Assembly: GCA_003169735.1 (NCBI GenBank)
Contig: PNAP01000042.1
Span: forward strand, 41,362-105,361
DNA from: Chloroflexota bacterium
GTDB lineage: Bacteria; Chloroflexota; Limnocylindria; Limnocylindrales; CSP1-4
Direction of reading: 5' to 3'
Length of the DNA stretch: 64,000 nucleotides
Shown: piece after piece, positions 49,436-59,030 of the stretch
Numbering within the stretch: position 1 is the first letter of the stretch
How the letters are laid out: each line of letters begins with the position of its first letter
The notes under the pieces: generated by a model
What the model saw: only the letters and a program-made list of their open reading frames with translations
Told to the model about the DNA's origin: nothing
Databases searched by the model: none
Made by a program: the position numbers and the translations under genes

Positions 49436-50178
49436 CGCTCGACCCTGGGTCACTGGTCGCCGACCTGGACCTTCTGGAGGAAATCGAGAAGGCGACCTTG
49501 CGCCTAGTAGTCCAGGCGATGCTGGAGTTTCGAGGCCACGCGGCCCTGATCTTTGCCAACGATCCGGATGAGCCGCAGGACATCGGCGAGGACATCACGC
49601 GCGAGGCCATGGATCGGCTCGGGACGTCAGCCATCGACGTGCGGCTGTTCGGCAAGGTGGACTACAAACGCGCTCGGTTCGTGTTCCAGCCGGAATATTC
49701 GCTACGCCAAGCTTTGTTTGTCGATTCCAAGGCTGAGGCCATCGCGGGGGCCGCGACCGCGACCATCCAGATGGCCCAAACGTCCATGCGGGTAAGGATG
49801 CAGCGCGCTGGCACCGATATGGATGAGCCCGGAGGCCTACCGACGATCGTGCCCGCTGAGGCTGGCACGATGCTGACCACAACCGTGTTCGTGAAGTTCA
49901 GCTATCGGGAGACACCCAGTCCGACTGGCCCGATTCGCGAGTTAGTCAAGATCACAATCGCGGTGCTGCCCAATGGACTCCTCCAAGACCGATACAACCC
50001 CTCGGCAGCCGAATCGTTCTGGCTCGCCGGTCGCAATGCGTACAACAACGGCGAGACCTTCCGTGTCCGTATCAGCTTCAATCGTCTGAAGGCCCTCGCG
50101 CGCTGGCGAGTCCAGGAGATCAGGTTTGACGCCGAACCCGCCTTTGCATGGGACGACGATCCGCCCGATTCAAACTGA
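49432..50178 (+). CDS. SfiI-like type II restriction endonuclease
   Basis: 248 aa from GTG 49432 (GTGA overlap with the methyltransferase stop); the track's start at 49153 lies inside the methyltransferase. The sequence follows the R.SfiI pattern as I recall it: LLEEIEKATLRLVVQAMLEF, GEDITREAMDRL, GKVDYKRARFVFQPEYSLRQ and FVDSKAE, then FVKFSYRE and LLQDRYNP. D77, D98 and K100 correspond to the PD-(D/E)xK catalytic residues of SfiI (D79/D100/K102 from memory). R.SfiI is a tetramer cutting GGCCN5GGCC; identical specificity here is inference. The stop codon lies in the right terminal repeat. Confidence 0.88.
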   Translation: MTLDPGSLVADLDLLEEIEKATLRLVVQAMLEFRGHAALIFANDPDEPQDIGEDITREAMDRLGTSAIDVRLFGKVDYKRARFVFQPEYSLRQALFVDSKAEAIAGAATATIQMAQTSMRVRMQRAGTDMDEPGGLPTIVPAEAGTMLTTTVFVKFSYRETPSPTGPIRELVKITIAVLPNGLLQDRYNPSAAESFWLAGRNAYNNGETFRVRISFNRLKALARWRVQEIRFDAEPAFAWDDDPPDSN

Positions 50179-50187
50179 CCCACTACC
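50167..50187 (-). repeat. right terminal inverted repeat, 21 bp
   Basis: Exact reverse complement of 46443-46463; contains the stop codon of the endonuclease gene. Confidence 0.93.
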
Positions 50188-50195
50188 TCGGTGCC
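50188..50195. repeat. right target-site duplication TCGGTGCC
   Basis: Identical to 46435-46442, directly abutting the right inverted repeat. Confidence 0.9.
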
Positions 50196-50336
50196 GCGCT
50201 CGTTGACGGTATCGGACAGCAGCGGGTACCATGTTCGTTCGCGCCCACGGTCGGTCGGCATCGCTCCGCACCCGCCGCTCGACGGCCAGCCAGGATCGGC
50301 CGGCCAGCCCATCAACGATGTCATCCTCGGGGAAAC

Positions 50337-51107
50337 ATGTACGCAGTCATCGAATCAGGCGGTAAGCAGTACCGGGTCGAGCTTGGCACGGAGTTCGAGG
50401 TCGACCGGCTCGAGGCGGAGCCCGGCCAGACCATCGACTTCGAGCGTGTCCTGCTCGTCGCCGACGGTGACCAGACCGCCATCGGCACGCCGCTCGTCGA
50501 GGGAGCGCTGGTCCGCGCCGACGTGGTCCGCCGTGACCGCGGCGAGAAGCTCGTCGTCTTCAAGTACAAGCCAAAGGCGCGGACCCGCGTCAAGAAGGGC
50601 CATCGCGCCGACCTGACCGTCCTGCGCATCGCCGAGATCCGCCTTGGCCGGCACAGCGCCGCCAGGGACGCCGCCGCCGAAGAGGCGGAGGCCGAGAAGG
50701 CGCGGCAGGAAGCCGCTGCGGAAGCCGCCCGCCGCGCTGCCGCCGACCAGGCGCTCGCCGCGAAGCTGGCAGCCGACGCCGAGGCGGAAGCTGCCAAGCG
50801 CAAGGCTGCCGAGCCCGCCGCCAAGCCTCGAGGCGCGAAAGCGACGGATGCCGCCGCGGCGAAGGCCGCCGAGCCGAAGGCCGCCGCGGCCAAGACCACG
50901 GCAAAAGCGCCCGCCAAGGCCGCGACCAAGCCGGCCGCGACCAAGCCGGCCGCGATCAAGCCGACAGCCAAGCCGTCGACCGCCCGAACCCCGACCACCA
51001 AGCGTGCTGCCGAGCAGGCGCCCGCGAAACCGACGATGAAGGCCGCGCCCGCCAAGCCGGCGGCTGCCAAGCCTCGAACCGCCGCCAAGCCAAAGAAGGA
51101 CGAGTAA
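50337..51107 (+). CDS. rplU: 50S ribosomal protein L21 with long Ala/Lys/Pro-rich tail
   Basis: 256 aa from ATG 50337, about two and a half times the usual length. Residues 1-103 are normal L21: [20 protein letters not shown] and [29 protein letters not shown]. After that a 150-residue low-complexity tail begins with an Ala/Glu-rich, probably helical part ([22 protein letters not shown]) and continues as Lys/Ala/Pro repeats ([18 protein letters not shown]) like histone H1 tails. L21 binds 23S rRNA. It heads the rplU-rpmA-rpmE group, and the transposon ends 150 bases upstream, possibly separating it from an earlier promoter. Confidence 0.93.
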   Translation: MYAVIESGGKQYRVELGTEFEVDRLEAEPGQTIDFERVLLVADGDQTAIGTPLVEGALVRADVVRRDRGEKLVVFKYKPKARTRVKKGHRADLTVLRIAEIRLGRHSAARDAAAEEAEAEKARQEAAAEAARRAAADQALAAKLAADAEAEAAKRKAAEPAAKPRGAKATDAAAAKAAEPKAAAAKTTAKAPAKAATKPAATKPAAIKPTAKPSTARTPTTKRAAEQAPAKPTMKAAPAKPAAAKPRTAAKPKKDE

Positions 51108-51111
51108 CGAC

Positions 51112-51411
51112 GTGGCCCACAAGAAGGCTGGTTCCAGCTCGAAGAACGGCCGCGACAGCGTCGGCCAACGCCTCGGCGTGAAAGCTGGCGATGGCCAGCT
51201 CGTGACGGCGGGCACGATCATCGTTCGCCAGCGAGGCATGACGTTCCTGGCCGGCGATGGCACGGGCCTCGGCCGTGATTACACCGTCTTCGCGACGGTC
51301 CATGGCCGCGTCAAGTTCGAGCATGCCCGCCAGGACAAGAAGCGCATCCGCGTCGTCGCCGACGGCGCGACCACGGCCAAGACTCCCGAGGCCGCTCCGG
51401 CGACCGCCTGA
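51112..51411 (+). CDS. rpmA: 50S ribosomal protein L27
   Basis: 99 aa, GTG start. [42 protein letters not shown] is typical, with the Ala-His-Lys-Lys N-terminus that reaches the peptidyl-transferase centre. There is no long N-terminal leader needing protease cleavage as in Firmicutes. A short Ala/Thr-rich C-terminal extension is present. Four bases after rplU. Confidence 0.96.
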   Translation: MAHKKAGSSSKNGRDSVGQRLGVKAGDGQLVTAGTIIVRQRGMTFLAGDGTGLGRDYTVFATVHGRVKFEHARQDKKRIRVVADGATTAKTPEAAPATA

Positions 51412-51447
51412 TCAATACCCCGCAAAACAGAGAACAGGATCCGCAAC

Positions 51448-51660
51448 GTGAAGCCCGACCTCCATCCCAAGTACCACCAGGCGACCGTCACCTGCGCGTC
51501 GTGCAAGACGACGTTCACCGTCGGATCGACGCGCACTGATCTGCACGTCGATGTCTGCTCCAGCTGTCACCCCTTCTTCACCGGCAAACAGACCATCGTC
51601 GACACGGCTGGCCAGGTCGAGCGCTTCCAGAAGCGCCTCGAGCGCTCGTCGCGGCTCTGA
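51448..51660 (+). CDS. rpmE: 50S ribosomal protein L31 (zinc-type)
   Basis: 70 aa, GTG start. [23 protein letters not shown] and [15 protein letters not shown] show the two CxxC pairs of the zinc-binding form of L31. It binds the 50S central protuberance and bridges the subunits. Follows rpmA by 36 bases. Confidence 0.95.
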   Translation: MKPDLHPKYHQATVTCASCKTTFTVGSTRTDLHVDVCSSCHPFFTGKQTIVDTAGQVERFQKRLERSSRL

Positions 51661-51691
51661 TCGGCTGGCGCCGGATGGCGACCCGCCCCTG

Positions 51692-52735
51692 ATGGCACGT
51701 TTCGCCTATGGCGGCCAGGCGCTCATGGAAGGCGTCCTGATGCGCGGCCGTGACGCGATCGGCGTCGCCGTGCGCGGCCCGGACGGCCGGATCTTCGTCG
51801 CCGAGGAGAAGCTCGACAGCCTCCTGCATCGCAATCGGTTCGCACGAGCGCCGCTCTTCCGCGGCCTCGTCGTGCTCTACGAGACGCTCATCGTCGGCAC
51901 GCGCTGGCTGATGCGCTCGGGCGCCGTGGCCGCTGCGAGCGAGGGAGTGGCGCTCGGCCGAGCGACGGTCGCCATCACGCTGGTCGTGACCATCGGACTG
52001 GCGGTCGGGCTCTTCGTGTTGCTGCCGCTCTTCGTGGCAGGCGCCGTGGTGACGTCGCAGGACCCTGCCCAGGCGCTCATCCGCCATCTCTTCGAGGGCG
52101 TCGTCCGAATCGGCCTCTTCGTGGCCTACCTGCTGGTCGTCAGCCGCTCGGCCGAGATCCGCCGCGTGTTCATGTACCACGGCGCCGAGCACATGACCAT
52201 CCACGCCCTGGAGCACGACGACCCGCTGACCATCGAGCGCATCCGGCGCTATCCGACGGCGCACCCGCGCTGCGGCACCGAGTTCCTGGTCGTCTTCATC
52301 ATCGTCAGCATCCTCATCTTCAGTGTGCTGGTCGGGCAGGATCTACTCGTCAGCGTCATCGGGCGGATCGTGCTCATCCCGGTCATCGCCGCCGTCTCAT
52401 ACGAGGTCCTCCGCTGGGGCGCCAAGCATCGCGAGCAGTGGTGGATCAGGTGGCTCTTCCTGCCCGGCATCTGGCTCCAGGCGATCACCACCAAGCAACC
52501 CGACGATTCGATGATCGAGGTCGCCGTGGCGTCGATGCAGGAGTCGCTCCGAGCGAATGGCGACGAAGCACCGGCGGGCAGCCTGGACCCGACGACCGAG
52601 CCGATGCCCGACGTCAAGGCGCTGGCGGACGACCAGGCCGCGGCGGCCGACGGGAAGGTCGCGCCAACCGGGCTGGCTGCTCCGATCGAGGCCGCGGTGG
52701 CACCCGCCGAATCGGGTGATGCGGCGCAGCGATGA
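51692..52735 (+). CDS. DUF1385 family membrane protein
   Basis: About 347 aa from ATG 51692; the track start at 51551 overlaps rpmE. The family signature [31 protein letters not shown] opens it. Membrane helices lie at [27 protein letters not shown] and others. [13 protein letters not shown] and the nearby [23 protein letters not shown] are the conserved DUF1385 core, with His/Glu residues suggesting metal binding. Function unknown (YqhQ-like). Position between rpmE and prfA is conserved in several phyla. Its stop overlaps the prfA start. Confidence 0.9.
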   Translation: MARFAYGGQALMEGVLMRGRDAIGVAVRGPDGRIFVAEEKLDSLLHRNRFARAPLFRGLVVLYETLIVGTRWLMRSGAVAAASEGVALGRATVAITLVVTIGLAVGLFVLLPLFVAGAVVTSQDPAQALIRHLFEGVVRIGLFVAYLLVVSRSAEIRRVFMYHGAEHMTIHALEHDDPLTIERIRRYPTAHPRCGTEFLVVFIIVSILIFSVLVGQDLLVSVIGRIVLIPVIAAVSYEVLRWGAKHREQWWIRWLFLPGIWLQAITTKQPDDSMIEVAVASMQESLRANGDEAPAGSLDPTTEPMPDVKALADDQAAAADGKVAPTGLAAPIEAAVAPAESGDAAQR

Positions 52736-53826
52736 GCCTGGACGACCGGCTTGACGACCTCGAACGCCGGTTGGACGAGATCGAGGCGGAGTGGTCACGG
52801 CCGGAGGTCGCCGCGGACCCTGAGCGAAGCAAGCACCTCGGGCGCGAGCAGTCGCGCATCGCACCGGTCGTCGAGCGGTATCGCCGCCTGCGCGAGAACC
52901 GCGCTCAACTCGAGGCCGCGCGACGTGATCGCGACGCGGAGCCTGATGCCGAGACGCGCGAGATGGCGCGCCAGATCGTCGATGAGCTGGAGGCCCAGAA
53001 CAGGGCACTGACCGAGGAGATCCGCATCCTCCTCCTGCCGACCGACCCGAACGACGAGCGCGACGTCATCATCGAGATCCGCGCCGGCGCCGGCGGGGAG
53101 GAGGCCGCGCTCTTCGCTGCTGAGCTCTTCCGCATGTACGTCCGTTACGCTGAGCGCCGTCGCTGGTCGGTAGAGACGCTGACCACCAACGAGACCGGCA
53201 TCGGGGGCCTGCGTGAGGTGATCCTCGCCATCCACGGCGACCGCGCCTATAGCCGCCTCAAGTACGAGGGCGGCGTCCATCGCGTCCAGCGCGTGCCCGA
53301 CACCGAATCGAGTGGCCGGATCCACACGTCGACGGCGACCGTGGCCGTCCTGCCCGAGGCGGAAGAGGTCGAGGTCCAGATCGACGACCGCGACCTGCGC
53401 ATCGACGTCTACCGGTCGCAGGGTCCCGGTGGCCAGAGCGTCAACACGACCGACTCGGCCGTCCGCATCACGCACATCCCGACCGGGCTCGTGGTCGCCA
53501 TCCAGGACGAGAAGAGCCAGCACAAGAACAAGGCCAAGGCGATGTCGGTGCTGCGCGCCCGACTGCTCGAGCTGGAGCGCGGCAAGGCGCACGAGGCGGA
53601 GGCGGCCGTCCGGCGGAGCATGGTCGGCTCCGGCGATCGCTCGGAGAAGATCCGGACCTACAACTTCCCGCAGGACCGCGTGACGGATCATCGCATCGGC
53701 ATGGATCTCCATAACCTGCCCAACGTCCTCGACGGCGATCTCGACCGTCTCCTCGATGCGCTCATCTCGACCGATCAGGCCGAGCTGCTTTCCCACCTGG
53801 ACGACGACTTCGACGACGGTGTCTGA
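52732..53826 (+). CDS. prfA: peptide chain release factor 1
   Basis: 364 aa. Domain I helical ([24 protein letters not shown]), the GGQ loop is [29 protein letters not shown], and [26 protein letters not shown] is diagnostic of RF1/RF2. RF1 reads UAA/UAG. An ATGA overlap joins it to the DUF1385 gene. The modifying enzyme PrmC is encoded one gene downstream. Confidence 0.96.
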   Translation: MSLDDRLDDLERRLDEIEAEWSRPEVAADPERSKHLGREQSRIAPVVERYRRLRENRAQLEAARRDRDAEPDAETREMARQIVDELEAQNRALTEEIRILLLPTDPNDERDVIIEIRAGAGGEEAALFAAELFRMYVRYAERRRWSVETLTTNETGIGGLREVILAIHGDRAYSRLKYEGGVHRVQRVPDTESSGRIHTSTATVAVLPEAEEVEVQIDDRDLRIDVYRSQGPGGQSVNTTDSAVRITHIPTGLVVAIQDEKSQHKNKAKAMSVLRARLLELERGKAHEAEAAVRRSMVGSGDRSEKIRTYNFPQDRVTDHRIGMDLHNLPNVLDGDLDRLLDALISTDQAELLSHLDDDFDDGV

Positions 53827-53839
53827 CGGTGACCGGCCG

Positions 53840-56104
53840 ATGACCGACACACCCGCCATCCAGCGGGCGACCGACCTGACCGGCATCCTCCTGCTCAAGC
53901 ACGACAGCCTGTTCGTGCTGAGCGATTCCTTCGGCGACCTCCATCCCGATTCCCGCGGGCTCGGGCTGTATTCGGGCGACACGCGCTTCCTGTCGCACTA
54001 CGAGATGCGCCTCAACGGCACGCGTCCGGTCGTGCTGCGCGCGGGTACGGGCGCGAGCTACACCAGCACCATCCAGCTGACCAACCCGGACTTCCTGCGC
54101 GACCCGCGCGACAAACAGGATGTCGAGGTCGTCCTGCGCCGTCAGTCGCTGAGCCTGGTGCGCGAACGCGTCCTGTCGGATCGGTTCGTGGAGCAGATCC
54201 GCATCGATAACTACACCACGCACCCCGAGCGGACATGCCTGACCCTCCGCCTCGACGCCGACTTCGCCGACATCTTCGAGGTCCGCGGCGTCGTCCGCGA
54301 AGCACGTGGCCGCCGTCAGCCCACCCACCTCCAGGACGATGGCGTGGTCTTCCGTTACGAAGGCCTCGACCATCTCGTCCGCCAGACGCGGTTGCGCTTC
54401 TCGGAAGCGTTCCGCGCCCTGCCGGCGTCGATGACGCCAGAGGAGGCGGACGACGTGAGCCGCACGCATGGCTCGTGGCCGATGCTCCCGGCCGAGGACG
54501 CGGGGACCGGCGGCATGCTGCTCGCTTTCGAGTGGGAACTCGCCGCCGGGGCGGATCGCGTGCTGGAGATCCAGGTCACGACCGACGTTCTCCCCGCCGA
54601 GTCGGGCCGCGGCGGGCGCCGCGCCGCCCCCTCGCCGCGGCCGCTGCCCGGTGAGGAAGCCGAGGCGGTCCACCGCGCGTGGTACAGCAGCTCCGCGTCC
54701 GTCACCACGACCCACGTCTTCGCCGACCGTGCCTTCCGGCGGGCCATCGCCGATCTGCGGCTGCTCGTCAACAGTGGCCCCGGCGAAGGCGAGCGCTACA
54801 TCGCTGCGGGCGTGCCGTGGTTCAGCTGCCTGTTCGGGCGCGATTCGATCATCACCGCGCTCCAGGTGCTCTCGATCAGGCCGCAGGTGGCACGCGAGAC
54901 GCTGGCCATCCTGGCCCGGCTCCAGGCGACGACGACCGACGAGTGGCGTGACGCTCAGCCGGGCAAGATCCTCCATGAACTGCGCAGCGGCGAGCTCTCG
55001 AGCGCCGGCGAGATCCCCCACACGCCCTACTACGGCTCGGTCGATTCGACACCGCTGTGGCTCATCCTGCTGGGCGAGTACGAGCGCTGGACGGCCGATC
55101 GCGAACTCGTCGACCGGCTCTGGCCGAATGCTCTCGCCGCGCTCGATTGGATCGATACGTCGGGCGATCTCGACGGCGATGGCTTCGTCGAGTACGAGCG
55201 GCGGTCGCCGCGCGGCCTGCTCAACCAGGGCTGGAAGGATTCGTCCGACGCGAATCGCTTCCGCGACGGGTCGCTGGCCCGTGCGCCGCTGGCGCTGGTC
55301 GAGGTCCAAGCCTACGTCTACCGCGCTCGACTCGAGATGGCGCGCCTTTTCCGGATGCGCGGCGAGGTCGCGGCCGCGGAAGGCCAGGAGGCGGCCGCGG
55401 CAGCGTTGGCGGAGCACTTCGAGGCGGCGTTCTGGATGGAGGAGGCAGGCACCTACGCGATGGCCCTCGATGCCGACAAGCGGCAGGTCGATGCCATCGC
55501 CTCCAACGCCGGGCACGTCCTGTGGTGCGGCATCGCGTCGCCCGAGCGGGCACGTGCCGTTGCCGCCTCGCTGCTCGGCCCGGGGATGTGGAGCGGCTGG
55601 GGGATCAGGACGCTGTCAGCCGAGATGGCCGGCTACAACCCCATCGGCTATCACATCGGCACGGTCTGGCCGCACGACAATGCCATCGCCGCGGCCGGGA
55701 TGTTGCGCTACGGGTTCCGTGCCGACGCCGCGCGCGTGGCGGCGGCCATGCTCGAGGCGACGGTCTACTTCCGCGATTCGCGTCTGCCCGAGCTGTTCTG
55801 CGGGTTCGACCGCGCCCGTTCGCCGTTCCCGGTGCCGTATCCGGTGGCGTGCTCGCCGCAGGCGTGGGCGGCCGGTTCGCTTTACCAGCTGCTGGCCGCC
55901 ATGCTCGGCCTGGAACCGGACGCTGCTCGCCGCCAGCTCGTCCTGCACGCGCCGCTGCTGCCCGACTGGCTGCCCGACCTGCGCCTCGAGAACCTGCGCG
56001 TGGGTGATGCCGTTGTCGACCTGCTCGTTCGACGCACCGATGGTTCGGCTGGCGTGGAGGTGCTGCGCCGGGTCGGTGATGTCTCGGTCGTCGTCCGACT
56101 GTGA
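53840..56104 (+). CDS. glycogen debranching enzyme / amylo-alpha-1,6-glucosidase family
   Basis: 754 aa from ATG 53840. The N-terminal beta-rich GDE_N-type domain has LTGILLLKHDSLFVLSDSFGDLHPDSRGLGLYSGDTRFLS. The C-terminal (alpha/alpha)6 domain has WFSCLFGRDSIITALQVLSI, WKDSSDANRFRDGSLA, GYHIGTVWPHDNAIAAAGM and PELFCGF. The COG3408 group hydrolyses alpha-1,6-glucosidic branches or related glycosides; exact substrate is not established. It sits between prfA and prmC, overlapping prmC by GTGA, although it has no role in translation termination. Confidence 0.9.
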   Translation: MTDTPAIQRATDLTGILLLKHDSLFVLSDSFGDLHPDSRGLGLYSGDTRFLSHYEMRLNGTRPVVLRAGTGASYTSTIQLTNPDFLRDPRDKQDVEVVLRRQSLSLVRERVLSDRFVEQIRIDNYTTHPERTCLTLRLDADFADIFEVRGVVREARGRRQPTHLQDDGVVFRYEGLDHLVRQTRLRFSEAFRALPASMTPEEADDVSRTHGSWPMLPAEDAGTGGMLLAFEWELAAGADRVLEIQVTTDVLPAESGRGGRRAAPSPRPLPGEEAEAVHRAWYSSSASVTTTHVFADRAFRRAIADLRLLVNSGPGEGERYIAAGVPWFSCLFGRDSIITALQVLSIRPQVARETLAILARLQATTTDEWRDAQPGKILHELRSGELSSAGEIPHTPYYGSVDSTPLWLILLGEYERWTADRELVDRLWPNALAALDWIDTSGDLDGDGFVEYERRSPRGLLNQGWKDSSDANRFRDGSLARAPLALVEVQAYVYRARLEMARLFRMRGEVAAAEGQEAAAAALAEHFEAAFWMEEAGTYAMALDADKRQVDAIASNAGHVLWCGIASPERARAVAASLLGPGMWSGWGIRTLSAEMAGYNPIGYHIGTVWPHDNAIAAAGMLRYGFRADAARVAAAMLEATVYFRDSRLPELFCGFDRARSPFPVPYPVACSPQAWAAGSLYQLLAAMLGLEPDAARRQLVLHAPLLPDWLPDLRLENLRVGDAVVDLLVRRTDGSAGVEVLRRVGDVSVVVRL

Positions 56105-57024
56105 GCGTAGACGGCGCCGAGTCGGGGACCGTTGGCTCACTGCTGCGTCGCGGCTCGGGCGCACTGGTCGATGCAGGATCGGAGAGCCCGCGCCTGGACG
56201 CCGAGCTCCTGATGGCGGCCGCATTGGGCGTCGATCGGACGACGGTGATGGCCCATCCCGAGGCGCGACCCGGGACGGCCCAGCTGGCGGCCTACGACGC
56301 GGCCATCGTGCGCCGAGCGGCTGGCGAGCCCGTCGCGTACATCCGCGGCATCAAGGAGTTCCACGGCGTCGCGTTGAGCGTCGACCGGCGCGCGCTCATC
56401 CCGCGGCCGGAGACGGAACTGCTGGTCGATCTGGCCGAGACCGAGGTGAGGGCCGCGCTCAGCGCATCTCCACGACCGGCTGGCACGCCACCCTTCCTGA
56501 TCTGGGACGTTGGCACGGGCAGCGGCGCCATCGCCATCGCGCTCGCCCTCGACCTGCGGCGGCGTGGCTACGGCGCGGCGATCTCGCTGCTGGCGACCGA
56601 TGTCTCGCCCGATGCGCTGGCGCTGGCCGTCGAGAACGCGGTCGGCCACGGCGTCGCGGACGTCATAAGGTTCGCGCCGGGTGACCTGCTCGAGACGGCC
56701 GAGCGCCCGGCCGCGGTCGACCTGATCGTCGCCAACCTGCCCTACATCCCGAGCGCCGTGGTTCCGACCCTGCCGGTGGCTGCCAGTTTCGAGCCGACGA
56801 TGGCACTCGACGGCGGGGCGGATGGGCTCGATCTGGTGCGGCGGCTGCTCAGCGACCTTGACGGCGTGGTCGCGCCGAACGGCGGCGCGCTGCTCGAGAT
56901 CGGCGCCGACCAGTCGGACGCTGTGCTCGCCGCGGCCGCCGCGGCGTTGCCGGATTGGCGATCCTCTGTTCACCTCGACCTCGCCGACCGACCGCGGGTG
57001 CTGCAGCTCCAGCGAGCCGCCTGA
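56101..57024 (+). CDS. prmC: release factor glutamine methyltransferase PrmC (HemK)
   Basis: 307 aa, GTG start overlapping the previous stop. LLRRGSGALVDAGSESPRLDAELLMAAALG is the typical N-terminal domain; IKEFHGVALSVDRRALIPRPETELLVDLA and the AdoMet site IWDVGTGSGAIAIALALDL follow. The catalytic motif is NLPYIPSAV rather than the usual NPPY; the substituted second residue is notable but the Asn and Tyr remain. PrmC methylates the GGQ glutamine of RF1 and RF2. Confidence 0.93.
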   Translation: MSVDGAESGTVGSLLRRGSGALVDAGSESPRLDAELLMAAALGVDRTTVMAHPEARPGTAQLAAYDAAIVRRAAGEPVAYIRGIKEFHGVALSVDRRALIPRPETELLVDLAETEVRAALSASPRPAGTPPFLIWDVGTGSGAIAIALALDLRRRGYGAAISLLATDVSPDALALAVENAVGHGVADVIRFAPGDLLETAERPAAVDLIVANLPYIPSAVVPTLPVAASFEPTMALDGGADGLDLVRRLLSDLDGVVAPNGGALLEIGADQSDAVLAAAAAALPDWRSSVHLDLADRPRVLQLQRAA

Positions 57025-57025
57025 G

Positions 57026-57673
57026 ATGGCCGCCCTCGGCGTCGACGAGCCGCCGATCCTGCGCGCCGCGGATCCGGCCTCGATCGATGCTGCCATCGAG
57101 GCGCTCTGGGCGGGCGGCATCGTCGGCGTCCCGACCGAGACGGTCTACGGCATCGCCGTCGTGCCGTCTCTCGAGAACCTGCGCCAGCTGCTCATCGCCA
57201 AGCAACGCCCGACCGAGAAGGGCATCGCCCTGATGGTCGACTCGCTGGCCCAGGTCGAGGCGCTGGCGGACGTGCCGCCAGCCGCTCGGCGCCTGGCCGA
57301 ACGCCTCTGGCCCGGTCCGCTGACGTTGGTGCTCGCGCCCCTCGTCGACACCGTGGTCGAACTGCCCGGGCCGCTCTTCGGCGCCACCGGCGATCTCGGC
57401 TTCCGCCTGCCCGACCACGCCGTCCCGCGGCACCTCGCAGCGCGGCTCGGGCCCATCGCGGTCACCTCGGCCAATCTCAGCGGCCAGCCCGACTCGCTGA
57501 CCGTCTCGGAGCTGATCGCCGCCATCGGTGGTTCGCTCGCCCTCGTCCTCGACGACGGCCCGGTCCGCGGCGGCGTCCCGTCCACGGTCGTCGCCATCCG
57601 ACGCGGCGAGCAGCCACGCATCCTGCGACACGGTGCGCTGGCGGACGACGCCATCCTGGGCGCGCTCCGCTGA
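57026..57673 (+). CDS. L-threonylcarbamoyladenylate synthase (TsaC/Sua5 family)
   Basis: 215 aa from ATG 57026, one base after the prmC stop. [32 protein letters not shown] is the YrdC-type N-terminus, [12 protein letters not shown] and [22 protein letters not shown] complete it. The protein lacks the extra Sua5 C-terminal domain, so it is TsaC-like in length. It makes the threonylcarbamoyl-AMP precursor for t6A37 of tRNA. Confidence 0.93.
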   Translation: MAALGVDEPPILRAADPASIDAAIEALWAGGIVGVPTETVYGIAVVPSLENLRQLLIAKQRPTEKGIALMVDSLAQVEALADVPPAARRLAERLWPGPLTLVLAPLVDTVVELPGPLFGATGDLGFRLPDHAVPRHLAARLGPIAVTSANLSGQPDSLTVSELIAAIGGSLALVLDDGPVRGGVPSTVVAIRRGEQPRILRHGALADDAILGALR

Positions 57674-57705
57674 GCGGCAGCAGGCGCTCGCGACCCGGTC
57701 GCGCG

Positions 57706-57711
57706 TACACT
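57706..57711 (+). promoter_or_regulatory. -10 element TACACT for glyA
   Basis: TACACT 38 bases before the glyA ATG, followed by a GAGGAG Shine-Dalgarno; a leadered example for contrast with the leaderless ones. Confidence 0.4.
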
Positions 57712-57749
57712 GCTGGCCAGCGCGCGAGCCAGCACGAGGAGACGCCGGG

Positions 57750-59030
57750 ATGACCGTCACCGCTCGGCCAGGGGTCGGCTGGTCGTCCATCGCCGAAGTG
57801 GACCCCGAGGTCTGGACGGCGATGGTCGACGAACGCGACCGGCAGCGGCAGAAGATCGAGCTCATCGCCAGCGAGAACTACACCTTCGCCGCGGTCATGG
57901 AAGCCCAGGGCTCGTGGCTCACCAACAAGTACGCCGAGGGCCAGCCCGGACGCCGCTACTACGGTGGCTGCGACTACGTCGACATCATCGAGCTGCTGGC
58001 CGAGGAACGCGCCCTCGCCCTCTTCCCCGGCTCGGAGTTCGTCAATGTGCAGCCGCACTCCGGCGCCCAGGCGAACATGGCCGCGTACCTCTCGGCGCTC
58101 GAGATCGGCGACAGGATCCTGGGCATGAACCTCGCCCACGGCGGCCATCTCACGCACGGCTCGCCGGTCAACTTCAGCGGCAAGTGGTTCGAGGTCCACG
58201 CCTACGGCGTGCGCGAGGACGACCAGCGCATCGATTACGACGCGCTCGAGCGGCAGGCGCGGGAGGTCCGCCCGAAGATGATCGTGGGCGGCGCCAGCGC
58301 CTACCCGCGCATCATCGATTTCGAGCGCATGGCGGGCATCGCTCACAGCGTGGACGCGCTGCTCCTGGTGGATATGGCACATGTCGCCGGCCTCGTCGCG
58401 GCGGGCGTCCACCCGAGCCCCTTTCCGCACGCCGACATCGTCACGACGACGACACACAAGACGCTGCGCGGCCCGCGCGGGGGCCTTGTCTTCGGCCGTG
58501 CCGAGATGGGCAAGGCCATCGACAAGACGGTCTTCCCGGGCATCCAAGGCGGTCCGCTCATGCATGTCATCGCGGCCAAGGCCGTCGCCCTCCACCTGGC
58601 CGCGACCGACGAGTTCCGCACCTACCAGCATCAGACCGTGGAGAACGCACGGATCCTTGCCGAGACGCTCGTCGACCTCGGACCGCGCGTCGTCTCGGGC
58701 GGCACGGACAACCACCTCGTGCTGATGGATGTGACGCCGCTCGGCGTGACCGGCAAGGAGGCCGAGGCGCTCCTCGATGCCATCGGCATCACTGCCAACA
58801 AGAACGCGATCCCATTCGATCCGCTGCCACCGAATACCGCCTCGGGCATCCGGCTGGGGACGCCGGCAACGACCACCCGAGGATTCGGGCCGGACGAGAT
58901 GCGACGCATCGGCCGGCTGATCGTCGAGGCGATCACCCTGCGCGACGACCCGGCCGCGGTCGCGCGCATGGCGGCCGAGGTCCGCGAGATCTGTGCGGCG
59001 TTCCCCGTGCCCGGTCTGCCCGAGGCGTGA
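57750..59030 (+). CDS. glyA: serine hydroxymethyltransferase
   Basis: 426 aa from ATG 57750 with GAGGAG upstream. [40 protein letters not shown] is canonical; the PLP Lys is in [18 protein letters not shown]. It converts serine and tetrahydrofolate to glycine and methylene-THF. The stop overlaps the next gene's GTG. Confidence 0.97.
   Translation: MTVTARPGVGWSSIAEVDPEVWTAMVDERDRQRQKIELIASENYTFAAVMEAQGSWLTNKYAEGQPGRRYYGGCDYVDIIELLAEERALALFPGSEFVNVQPHSGAQANMAAYLSALEIGDRILGMNLAHGGHLTHGSPVNFSGKWFEVHAYGVREDDQRIDYDALERQAREVRPKMIVGGASAYPRIIDFERMAGIAHSVDALLLVDMAHVAGLVAAGVHPSPFPHADIVTTTTHKTLRGPRGGLVFGRAEMGKAIDKTVFPGIQGGPLMHVIAAKAVALHLAATDEFRTYQHQTVENARILAETLVDLGPRVVSGGTDNHLVLMDVTPLGVTGKEAEALLDAIGITANKNAIPFDPLPPNTASGIRLGTPATTTRGFGPDEMRRIGRLIVEAITLRDDPAAVARMAAEVREICAAFPVPGLPEA

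Larger units (their letters stand above)
46443..50187. mobile_element. IS1-type transposon carrying a SfiI-like restriction-modification system
   Basis: A 3745-bp element bounded by perfect 21-bp inverted repeats (46443-46463 and 50167-50187) and a perfect 8-bp direct duplication. The contents in order are a small KGG-type protein, a tRNA-like gene, an IS1-type DDE transposase, a small ORF, an SPPY methyltransferase and a SfiI-like endonuclease whose stop codon lies inside the right repeat. An 8-9-bp duplication and inverted repeats of about 20 bp fit IS1-family transposition. Parts (46760-47290) are clearly less GC-rich than the host. The intact ends and duplication suggest a recent single insertion. 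Confidence 0.92.
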
